The translations under genes and the position numbers were made by a program. This document shows, piece by piece, positions 1 to 5,480 of a stretch of DNA of 10,119 nt (the first letter of the stretch is position 1; each line of letters begins with the position of its first letter). Below the pieces are notes generated by a model. It saw nothing but the letters and a program-made list of their open reading frames with translations. It was not told the DNA's origin and searched no databases. Source of the DNA: CAYXVU01 sp964468725 (GTDB taxonomy: Bacteria; Acidobacteriota; Blastocatellia; UBA7656); contig CAYXVU010000220.1 of NCBI GenBank assembly GCA_964468725.1, positions 1 to 10,119 of the forward strand, written 5' to 3'.

Positions 1-9
1 ATGCGATTA

Positions 10-37
10 CAAGTCGCTCCTGCGGAGCTACAAATGG
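10..37. repeat. short hairpin-bearing intergenic repeat-like sequence
   Basis: A compact inverted repeat, GCTCC-TGC-GGAGC (16-28), is flanked by TACAA on the left and TACAAA on the right. Its form resembles short mobile intergenic repeats that occur in many copies in some bacterial genomes. No second copy lies in this window, so the repeat status is an inference from its shape alone. The rest of 1-139 shows no gene with a credible ribosome binding site and no clear T-rich terminator for the gene that ends at 140. Confidence 0.3.
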
Positions 38-139
38 CGGGCGTTGCCTCGCTAGAGATCAGTCGCTCTCTGTAGGGCATCTCGGTTGCCACAGGGTTGG
101 CGTCTCCAGACCTGAGCGACTTGTCCTGTTTGCCCCACC

Positions 140-1126
140 TCAGTTGTCGCGCGGCACGGCCAGCATGCGTTCGAGCGCGTGCCGCGCTTTATCCATAATC
201 TCCGGGTCTTCCGTGATTTCGAACTTGTCTTCGACCAGCGACCGCTTCACATCCGCAAGCGTAATCATCTTCATATACGGGCAGTGCAATCTGCACCCGA
301 TGCAGCCATCGGCCAAGATGAACTCTTTATCCGGGTAACGCTTCTTCATCTGATGGACGATGCCGTTTTCGGTAGCGACAATGAAGGTCTTCACCTCGGG
401 GTAGTTGGCGATCCGACCAAGCATGGCTGTCGTCGAGCAGACTTCGTCGGCCAGTGCGATGATGTCTTCGCGACATTCGGGATGGGCGATAACAATGGCG
501 TCGGGGAAAGCCGATTTGGTCTTCGTGACGTTCGCGCCACGCAAAACATCATGAGTTGGACACGCGCCGTCATAGACGACAACCTCTTTTTCGGGCACTT
601 GTCGCTTAACCCAGTTGCCCAAGTTGCGGTCGGGCGTAAAGAGAATTTTGTCTGTTGGCAGGCTGCGAATCACGGCGACCGCATTGGCAGAGGTGCAGCA
701 GATGTCGCTCATCGCTTTGACTTCAGCGGTCGAGTTTACGTAAGTCACGACAGTGTGATCGGGATAGCGCCGCTTCCACTCCTCGAGACTTTCAGCCGTG
801 ATCGAATCGGCGAGCGAGCAACCGGCTGAAAGATTGGGCAATAAGACCTTCTTTTCCGGGTTGAGAATCTTCGCCGATTCGGCCATGAAGTGGACGCCGC
901 AAAAGACGATCAGGTCGGCTGTCGTCTTCTGCGCTTCCAGCGCCAGACCGAGGCTGTCACCGACAAAGTCCGCTACGTCTTGCACCTCGCCCGCCTGATA
1001 GTTGTGCGCAAGGATGATGGCATTGCGCTCCTTGCCAAGCTTACGAATCTCTGCCATCAATGCGATGCGGTCGGCATCGGCCATCGGTGTGGCGGCGACG
1101 TTCAAATTGACAATGTGTGTGCTCAT
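140..1126 (-). CDS. nadA: quinolinate synthase NadA
   Basis: NadA condenses iminoaspartate with dihydroxyacetone phosphate to form quinolinate, a cytosolic step of de novo NAD synthesis, using an oxygen-sensitive [4Fe-4S] cluster. The 328-residue protein has the family hallmarks: ILAHNYQ near residue 38, GDSLGLA near 57, LLPNLSAGCSLAD near 95-107, TYVNSTAEVKA near 128, HPEC near 215 and a C-terminal Cys-rich HCPYMKM at 281-287. Likely cluster ligands by family position are C103, C189 and C282; extra cysteines at 275 and 278 give a CxxCxxxC cluster. The length is typical of the shorter NadA group. The start is fixed by GGAGG five bases before the ATG, and this ATG overlaps the TGA of the upstream small RHH gene, so the two are probably translationally coupled. 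No nadB or nadC is visible in the window. I am very sure of the family. Confidence 0.97.
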   Translation of the reverse strand: MSTHIVNLNVAATPMADADRIALMAEIRKLGKERNAIILAHNYQAGEVQDVADFVGDSLGLALEAQKTTADLIVFCGVHFMAESAKILNPEKKVLLPNLSAGCSLADSITAESLEEWKRRYPDHTVVTYVNSTAEVKAMSDICCTSANAVAVIRSLPTDKILFTPDRNLGNWVKRQVPEKEVVVYDGACPTHDVLRGANVTKTKSAFPDAIVIAHPECREDIIALADEVCSTTAMLGRIANYPEVKTFIVATENGIVHQMKKRYPDKEFILADGCIGCRLHCPYMKMITLADVKRSLVEDKFEITEDPEIMDKARHALERMLAVPRDN

Positions 1127-1317
1127 TTTTCCTCCACCTTTGCCCCGCGGTCAGGTCTGATTTTGTCTGTGCCTGCGGGGAATATGCGCCAGAACTCTTT
1201 TCGCACGAGGCTTGCAAGCGTCGCGCTCTTATTCAAACCGTGATAGCGGGCAACGGCTTCAAGCATTGCTACATCGCGGTCGGTCGCGGAAAAAGTTCTT
1301 ACTTTGGTCTTCGTCAT
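1123..1317 (-). CDS. small ribbon-helix-helix DNA-binding protein
   Basis: This 64-residue protein (71 residues if the ATG at 1338 is used) fits the ribbon-helix-helix fold: a short strand around VRTFSAT, helix A around DRDVAMLEAVARYHG, a turn at LNKSA, and helix B running through LASLVRKEFWRI. The C-terminal tail is charged. RHH proteins act as dimers that insert a two-stranded ribbon into the DNA major groove. I chose 1317 because a weak purine-rich stretch (AAGAAAGAGAG) precedes it, while 1338 has none. The stop overlaps the nadA start as ATGA, so the two form one transcription and translation unit. The promoter upstream carries a double palindrome over its -10, which suggests autoregulation of this protein and nadA. 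The fold is inferred from sequence pattern only. The protein could instead be an RHH-like antitoxin, but no toxin gene is adjacent. Confidence 0.72.
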   Translation of the reverse strand: MTKTKVRTFSATDRDVAMLEAVARYHGLNKSATLASLVRKEFWRIFPAGTDKIRPDRGAKVEEK

Positions 1318-1350
1318 CGGCTCACTCTCTTTCTTCATCTGATTGCGAGC

Positions 1351-1378
1351 TATATAAATTTTATATAAGGCTTATATA
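1351..1378. promoter_or_regulatory. double palindromic operator (TATATAA half-sites)
   Basis: Two perfect odd palindromes overlap here: TATATAAA-T-TTTATATA (1351-1367) and TATATAAG-G-CTTATATA (1362-1378), sharing the middle TATATA. Half-sites recur every 11 bp, so successive sites lie on nearly the same face of the helix, an arrangement well suited to side-by-side RHH dimers. The element covers the -10 and start site of the RHH-nadA promoter. Binding by the adjacent RHH protein is an inference. Confidence 0.6.
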
Positions 1379-1399
1379 TGATGCCGATGGCTTCGTCAA
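1371..1399 (-). promoter_or_regulatory. promoter of the RHH-nadA operon
   Basis: On the minus strand, TTGACG (1399-1394) and TATAAG (1376-1371) are separated by 17 bases; each matches the sigma-70 consensus at 5 of 6 positions. Transcription would begin near 1364, giving a leader of about 45 bases before the start at 1317. The -10 lies inside the palindromic operator at 1351-1378, so a bound repressor would block this promoter. Confidence 0.6.
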
Positions 1400-1465
1400 G
1401 TGTTGTTTTTTCGAGTCAATTGGGAGGCGGGCAGAGCATACGGGGCGGCGTCAGCAGGATTGTGT

Positions 1466-1495
1466 TTGACCGCCTCGCGGCAGGGGGGCTAGAAT
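1466..1495 (+). promoter_or_regulatory. promoter of the small basic protein gene
   Basis: TTGACC (1466-1471) and TAGAAT (1490-1495) are separated by 18 bases; each has 5 of 6 consensus matches. The predicted start near 1502 gives a leader of about 70 bases before the gene at 1573. It points away from the RHH-nadA promoter. Confidence 0.5.
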
Positions 1496-1572
1496 TTGGC
1501 CTCGCAAGGGGAGCGGTTCGCTTCCGGCGCACCCATTCGCATACTTCATCAGAAGGGGAGAGCCACAAGCCT

Positions 1573-1731
1573 ATGAGAGTTCGTGATCATGAAATCAAAC
1601 AACGGCGTCAACGCCGGTTGAAACGTCGGCGGATTCGTAAGCAACTGGCGGCTGCAACCTCAGACGCGCAGAAGCAAGCCCTCGAAGCGAAGATGGAGAA
1701 GACCTATCCCGGCTATCGTCCGGCTTCATAA
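1573..1731 (+). CDS. small, highly basic 52-residue protein
   Basis: The protein begins MRVRDHEIKQRRQRRLKRRR and is dominated by Arg and Lys in its first half. A helical Ala/Gln/Lys stretch (about residues 24-43) follows, then a short tail with YPGYRP. A purine-rich ribosome site (AAGGGGAG, ending 12 bases before the ATG) and the promoter at 1466-1495 support it as a real gene. The upstream part of the open frame (from 1378) lacks a ribosome site and overlaps the operator, so I exclude it. The pattern (R/K-rich helix, then a short Tyr/Pro tail) resembles tiny conserved basic proteins annotated as domains of unknown function in several phyla, but I cannot confirm the family. A nucleic-acid or ribosome contact is plausible from charge alone. 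No function is assigned. Confidence 0.6.
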   Translation: MRVRDHEIKQRRQRRLKRRRIRKQLAAATSDAQKQALEAKMEKTYPGYRPAS

Positions 1732-1752
1732 AACGGATTTCCCATCACCGGT

Positions 1753-1792
1753 AAAAAGAGTGTCGGCACGATCAATTTTGACCGTGCCGACA
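1753..1792 (-). terminator. terminator hairpin between convergent small genes
   Basis: A 10-bp stem, TGTCGGCACG (1761-1770) with CGTGCCGACA (1783-1792), has an inner TCAA/TTGA pairing in its loop. On the minus strand it is followed by C-T-C and five T residues (1757-1753), a standard intrinsic terminator for the 65-residue gene. On the plus strand the downstream tract is weaker, but the hairpin may also end the small basic gene. Confidence 0.75.
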
Positions 1793-1844
1793 AGTTGGTT
1801 TGCCGGTTAGACAAAGAATATTCGCAACAGTAGGTCTTCTTGTT

Positions 1845-2042
1845 TTATCCTTCCATCAGGATTTCATCCCCTTGTCCGCCGCCCAAATCTCCCATTGCAA
1901 CCACTCGCCAGCCACGCTGATTCAGCAGGTTCAACAGGACTAACAGATTTGGATTGGTGGAACCTCCTATAGGGGGAGGGCCACTAAATTGCCAAATAAA
2001 ACCGCTTGGTGTTGCCACTTTACCAACGATCCCGTACGCCAT
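1845..2042 (-). CDS. 65-residue hypothetical protein, DUF4177-like tail
   Basis: A strong ribosome site, AGGAGGAA, lies just upstream of the ATG and an intrinsic terminator lies downstream, so this is very likely a real gene. The C-terminal half (LLNLLNQRGWRVVAMGDLGG, then a DEILMEG end) follows the 'LN.LG..GWE.V.....ILKR' pattern of small DUF4177-type proteins. The N-terminal half is Gly/Pro rich (IWQFSGPPPIGGSTNPN) and gives no clue. No signal peptide, membrane segment or Cys motif is seen. The gene sits alone between two terminators, so its context says nothing about its job. AT-rich sequence around 2114-2123 could supply its -10 but no good -35 is visible. Function unknown. Confidence 0.7.
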   Translation of the reverse strand: MAYGIVGKVATPSGFIWQFSGPPPIGGSTNPNLLVLLNLLNQRGWRVVAMGDLGGGQGDEILMEG

Positions 2043-2214
2043 ATCTTCCTCCTGTTAGTTCTGGAAAGATAGGAAAAGCACCTGCAATCGGCAGACCCGC
2101 TTTTCACCTTATTCATCTATATATGAAGGACTGTTGAAAACATTACAGAGATGGTGATCATATCAGAAGAGCATTGACAGATAAGAGGAGGGACGTAAGT
2201 AGAAGTGATGGGTG

Positions 2215-2248
2215 AAAAAAGGCGCAGACACGGTCTTCCTGCGCCTTT
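2215..2248 (-). terminator. nrdJ intrinsic terminator (bidirectional form)
   Basis: A 10-bp stem, AAAGGCGCAG (2218-2227) with CTGCGCCTTT (2239-2248), has an 11-base loop. On the minus strand it lies just past the nrdJ stop and runs into six T residues. The plus-strand side is also T-rich (CCTTTTATT), so it could work both ways. Confidence 0.85.
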
Positions 2249-2270
2249 CCTTTTATTAATGGTTACGGCA

Positions 2271-4949
2271 TCAGCATTCCGAATAGCCGCAGGAATAGCA
2301 AGTTTGACAGCCTTCGATGCGCACGAAGGTCGAATCGCCGCAGGTTGGGCATAAATCTGCTGACGCCGCTTGGGCAGCCGAAATTTTCACCTCCGGCTTA
2401 TCGGGCAGCGAAAAGGCTTCGATACCCATCTCTGCGCCTTGTCCCCCTTCTTCATTGCCATAGCTCACGCCCATATAATTCTCAGCAAGCGCCTGCCCCA
2501 CAGCATCCGGCAACGAGAGCACGCGCCGTTTTCCGAAGCCGTACGACCGCGCGCCGCCGATCCCTGTGATTTGTTTGACGATTTCGCGTATGCGCTCGAC
2601 GGGCGAGACCGGCGAGGCCATTCGCAGAATGAGCGACATCAAGCGTCCCATTGCTTCGGCCATTGCCTTGATGTCGGAACCGGCTTTCCCGATCTCTAAA
2701 AAGACTTCGAAGGGTTGGCCTTCTTCATCCTCATTCATGGTAATGTGAGCAGTGCCCGACGGCGTATCCTTGCTGACCGTATAACCGCGCCGTTTGTAGG
2801 GGCGCGGGCGAACTTTCGGCTGAGTGCTGCCGTTGGTTGAAACCAAGGCCGTGCTGCTGGTTTGGATACTGCTTTCCACTGGCGCGATAGAGGCGGCCTC
2901 TTTCGTGGCCTCGTTTGCGGCGGAACTCGCGGCTTGCTTCTTGTCTTCCTCTTTCAAGTTCAAAACCTGCACGTCGCGCGAACCATCGCGATAGATGGTT
3001 CCGCCTTTGCAGCCCAAGCGATAGAGCATTTCATAGACTTCGCGCGTCTGTTCCACTGTATAAGAAGAGGGCAGATTACAGGTCTTGCTGATCGAACTAT
3101 CCACCCAACGTTGAATCGCTGCTTGCACCTTGACATGCTCTTCAGGCGCGAGGTCCATCGCGGTGACGAAGTAGTCGGGCGTCGGTTGATTGGGATGGGC
3201 TTGTTGCCATTCTTCGAGAACTTTGACCCGTTCTTCGTGCTGACCAAGCCGCGATTTGCGATAGTAGCTCCAAAAGAAGAACGGTTCGATGCCGGTTGAA
3301 GTGCCGACCATCGTGCCGATGGTGCCGTTGGGGGCTTGCGTCAGCAGGGTGACATTACGGACGCCGTGTTCGCGCACCGCTTGGCGCACCTCTTCGGGCA
3401 TGCTGCGCATATAGCCTGATTGCAGGAATTTTTCGGAGTCGAAGAGCGGGAAGGCACCTTTTTCGGCGGCGATTTCAGTAGAGGCCAAATAGGCTTCCGA
3501 AGAGATGAAGCGGTAGAGCCGATCAATGAAACTGGCCGATTCGTCTGACCCATACCGAATGCCGAGCCGAATCATCATCTCCGCCAGCCCCATGGTATTT
3601 AGGCCGACGCGCCGCTCGGACTTTTGCTGCACGTAATTTTCATCGAAGAAATATGGCGTCGCATCAATCACATTGTCCAAAAAGCGCACGGCGTAGCGCA
3701 CCGATTGACCGAGATCGCCCCAGCGGACATCGCCATTTTCGACGAAGCGCGACAAGTTGATGGCTCCGAGATTGCACACCGCCCAACCCGGTATGGGCTG
3801 CTCGCCGCACGGGTTTGTGCAGCCGAGATAGCCGGTGTCGTAATACCATGAATTCGACATCTTGTTGGCGCGTTCAATAAAGAAGACGCCCGGCTCTGCC
3901 GAAGCCCAGGCCGATTCGATGATCGAATTCCAGATGTCGCGCGCTTTTACGGTTTTGTGAACGACGGTCTTTTTGCCCGCTGCCAGCCACTTGTCCAGAT
4001 TGCCGTCCCAACAGGTCTCATAATCGGCGTCGGAGGTGTCGGGAAAGATCAAATCCCAATCGGCATCGCGTTGCACCGCATCCATAAACGAATCGGTGAT
4101 TCCCACAGAGACATTGGCATTGGTGATCTTGCCCATATCCCGTTTGGCGTTGATGAAGTCCATCACATCGGGATGCCAACAGTTGAGGATGAGCATCAGC
4201 GCACCTCGACGCGAGCCGCCCTGCTCAATCAATCCGGTGACGAACGAATACAGCCCGCCCCATGAAACCGAACCCGACGAGCGACCGTTCACCCCTTTCA
4301 CATAGGAGTGGCGCGGGCGCAGGGAACTGATATTGATGCCAACGCCTCCGCCACGTGACATGATCTCCATCATTTGTGACAAGGTTTCAACGATGCCGCG
4401 CCGCGAGTCTTGCGGCGACGGTACGACGTAGCAGTTATAGAAGGTTAGTTGCTGGTCGGTGCCAGCGGCGGTGAGGATGCGACCTGCAGGAACGAATTTC
4501 CAATCATCGAGCAGCCAACGGAATTTGTGATACCAGGCGTCGGCCTGTTCGCCCTCGATGGCGGCGATGCCACGCGCTACGCGCTCCATCATCTGTTCCG
4601 GATGGGTTTCGATGGGTTTGGCGACATGCTCAATCAAGCGGTCTACGATGGCTCCGTCGCGTAGTTCAACGCTCACGCGATTGTCTTCTATGGTGCGAAT
4701 CGTACCAACCTCGCGCTGGCCGGTCTTATCATCCACACAGACGATGACCAAATCGCCGACCGCCAGCGTGCGCTTCATTCCATCTTTAAGGGCATAGCGA
4801 TCTAAGAAGATTTTCCAACCCAATTCGTTGAGTTGATTCGGTTCGGCGGGTTTGCCTGTGCTGCGTGCGGTTTCGTTCGCAAGGGGTGACATCACGCTCT
4901 CACTGTGGCCGTTGGTCTTCCCAAGATTGCCGACAGAACGGGTAGCCAT
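2271..4949 (-). CDS. nrdJ: adenosylcobalamin-dependent (class II) ribonucleotide reductase
   Basis: This 892-residue enzyme makes deoxyribonucleotides from ribonucleotides using a B12-derived thiyl radical and needs neither oxygen nor a partner radical subunit. The active site is clear: C173 in FYNCYV, N379-P-C381-G-E383 and C392 in CNLGAINLS, giving the redox Cys pair (173/392) and the radical triad N, C, E. Other family blocks are SRGGGVGI near 198, LLTQAPNGTIGT near 535 and CKGGTIYRDGSR near 647. A Ser/Ala/Thr-rich linker (about 665-710) leads to a TSCPD-like domain (about 720-800) in which the usual motif Cys is replaced (TPSGT). The C-terminus is a zinc-ribbon-like Cys cluster (C867, C870, C881, C884, C887, C892) that probably re-reduces the active site. 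An SH3/KOW-like insertion lies at about 62-100. The ATG follows GGAAGGAG with a 9-base gap. The gene has its own promoter with NrdR-type control and no intein. Confidence 0.97.
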   Translation of the reverse strand: MATRSVGNLGKTNGHSESVMSPLANETARSTGKPAEPNQLNELGWKIFLDRYALKDGMKRTLAVGDLVIVCVDDKTGQREVGTIRTIEDNRVSVELRDGAIVDRLIEHVAKPIETHPEQMMERVARGIAAIEGEQADAWYHKFRWLLDDWKFVPAGRILTAAGTDQQLTFYNCYVVPSPQDSRRGIVETLSQMMEIMSRGGGVGINISSLRPRHSYVKGVNGRSSGSVSWGGLYSFVTGLIEQGGSRRGALMLILNCWHPDVMDFINAKRDMGKITNANVSVGITDSFMDAVQRDADWDLIFPDTSDADYETCWDGNLDKWLAAGKKTVVHKTVKARDIWNSIIESAWASAEPGVFFIERANKMSNSWYYDTGYLGCTNPCGEQPIPGWAVCNLGAINLSRFVENGDVRWGDLGQSVRYAVRFLDNVIDATPYFFDENYVQQKSERRVGLNTMGLAEMMIRLGIRYGSDESASFIDRLYRFISSEAYLASTEIAAEKGAFPLFDSEKFLQSGYMRSMPEEVRQAVREHGVRNVTLLTQAPNGTIGTMVGTSTGIEPFFFWSYYRKSRLGQHEERVKVLEEWQQAHPNQPTPDYFVTAMDLAPEEHVKVQAAIQRWVDSSISKTCNLPSSYTVEQTREVYEMLYRLGCKGGTIYRDGSRDVQVLNLKEEDKKQAASSAANEATKEAASIAPVESSIQTSSTALVSTNGSTQPKVRPRPYKRRGYTVSKDTPSGTAHITMNEDEEGQPFEVFLEIGKAGSDIKAMAEAMGRLMSLILRMASPVSPVERIREIVKQITGIGGARSYGFGKRRVLSLPDAVGQALAENYMGVSYGNEEGGQGAEMGIEAFSLPDKPEVKISAAQAASADLCPTCGDSTFVRIEGCQTCYSCGYSEC

Positions 4950-5294
4950 CTTTACAATCTCCTTCCTGAAAATTCATATTGTATGCTTTTTTATCATTCA
5001 GCGCAGGCGAAACTTCTCCCTAAAGAGAAAAGTCCTCCCGTTCCGCACTGGCCGGAAATTCAGGGGACTATGTGTTACCTGCTTGGAATTCGATCAACCC
5101 AGCCTGCATGCTCCCTGCCACTTAACAGGCACAAGCTGCTCGCGGGGGGAACTCACTCGACTCCCTTTTCTACAAACGAAAATAGATGGGGAAACCTCGC
5201 CGCCTCTGTCTTCACAACAGATTACCTAGCACGTTGAGATGTGAAATTATCGGTTTTGATCGAAGCAACTAACCCACATTTTCGGTTCGTAGCG
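4950..5294 (-). promoter_or_regulatory. long structured 5' leader of nrdJ
   Basis: This gene-free stretch becomes a leader of about 345 nt if the promoter at 5302-5330 is used. On the minus strand a closing helix can form between 5208-5197 and 5010-4999 (10 bp, small bulges), extended by 5196-5188 with 5020-5011 (9 bp, one bulged A). A perfect 7-bp helix joins AGAAAAG (5171-5165) to CTTTTCT (5032-5026). The same 3' bases can instead form a local hairpin (5034-5011, loop TTTA) just before the ribosome site, so the two folds exclude each other. A 5-bp hairpin (5220-5206) and UGCC/GGCA (5131-5117) also form. B12 control would make sense for this enzyme, but the conserved cobalamin-riboswitch B12 box is not found. 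A free-standing rod-shaped RNA (6S-like) is an alternative. Structures were paired by eye. Confidence 0.5.
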
Positions 5295-5301
5295 GTTTCG
5301 G

Positions 5302-5330
5302 AGTATACGCCACGTATAGGCCTCTGTCAA
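5302..5330 (-). promoter_or_regulatory. nrdJ promoter, near-consensus
   Basis: On the minus strand, TTGACA (5330-5325, 6 of 6) and TATACT (5307-5302, 5 of 6) are spaced by exactly 17 bases. Transcription would start near 5295. The -10 lies in an inverted repeat, TATACG-TGG-CGTATA (5318-5304), so access to it may be controlled. Confidence 0.8.
5307..5322 (-). promoter_or_regulatory. possible second, weak NrdR box
   Basis: GGCCTATACGTGGCGT matches the NrdR box consensus (acaCwAtATaTwGtgt, from memory) at about 9 of 16 positions. Its centre is 31 bp from that of the strong box, the three-turn spacing known for paired NrdR boxes. It lies between the -35 and -10. The weak match keeps this uncertain; the overlapping palindrome TATACG-TGG-CGTATA could serve another regulator. 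Confidence 0.35.
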
Positions 5331-5337
5331 TTGAAAA

Positions 5338-5353
5338 GTACAATATATTGTGG
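5338..5353 (-). promoter_or_regulatory. NrdR box upstream of nrdJ
   Basis: CCACAATATATTGTAC contains the perfect 12-bp palindrome ACAATATATTGT and matches the NrdR box consensus at about 13 of 16 positions. It lies 7 bases upstream of the nrdJ -35. NrdR is the ATP/dATP-sensing repressor of ribonucleotide reductase genes, so both location and target gene fit. The nrdR gene itself is not in this window. Confidence 0.75.
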
Positions 5354-5403
5354 TTTTTACCTAATCCCTGCTGACAAAAGACTTAAAGGGCAAAAGCCGC
5401 TCT

Positions 5404-5480
5404 GCCGGTCAGTTTGACGCTAAAAGGGGCGGCAGTTCGGGCTGAAAGGAAGAATCCGGCTTTCGGAATTACTGACCGGC
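5404..5480. repeat. 10-bp inverted repeat spanning the panE stop
   Basis: GCCGGTCAGT (5404-5413) and ACTGACCGGC (5471-5480) are perfect inverse copies 57 bases apart; the right arm overlaps the stop of the panE-like gene. On the minus strand a weak GCCGC/GCGGC stem (5433-5429 with 5400-5396) followed by TTTT lies nearby and may act as the terminator. The long spacer makes a simple terminator reading uncertain. Confidence 0.45.

Noticed and set aside
179..829. Long plus-strand open frame opposite nadA
   Set aside because: It lies wholly antisense to nadA, has no ribosome site, and its protein has no recognisable pattern; it is a by-product of the codon use of nadA.
1378..1572. Upstream extension of the small basic protein
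   Set aside because: The extension starts within the operator, lies upstream of the gene's own promoter and lacks a ribosome site; the ATG at 1573 has one.
2208..2290. Plus-strand reading frame starting at ATG 2208 behind GGAGGG
   Set aside because: It runs straight through the nrdJ terminator hairpin and then antisense to nrdJ, and has no coding character.
4852..5237. Plus-strand open frames across the nrdJ upstream region
   Set aside because: They have no ribosome site and overlap both nrdJ and the structured leader; the amino-acid composition is not protein-like.
4950..5294. Classical cobalamin riboswitch
   Set aside because: Fragments such as AAAAGGGA and CCCCGC recall it, and the gene is B12-dependent, but the highly conserved B12 box (AGnCAGGAgACCTGCC) and the CCACTG element are not found. 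I therefore call only a structured leader.
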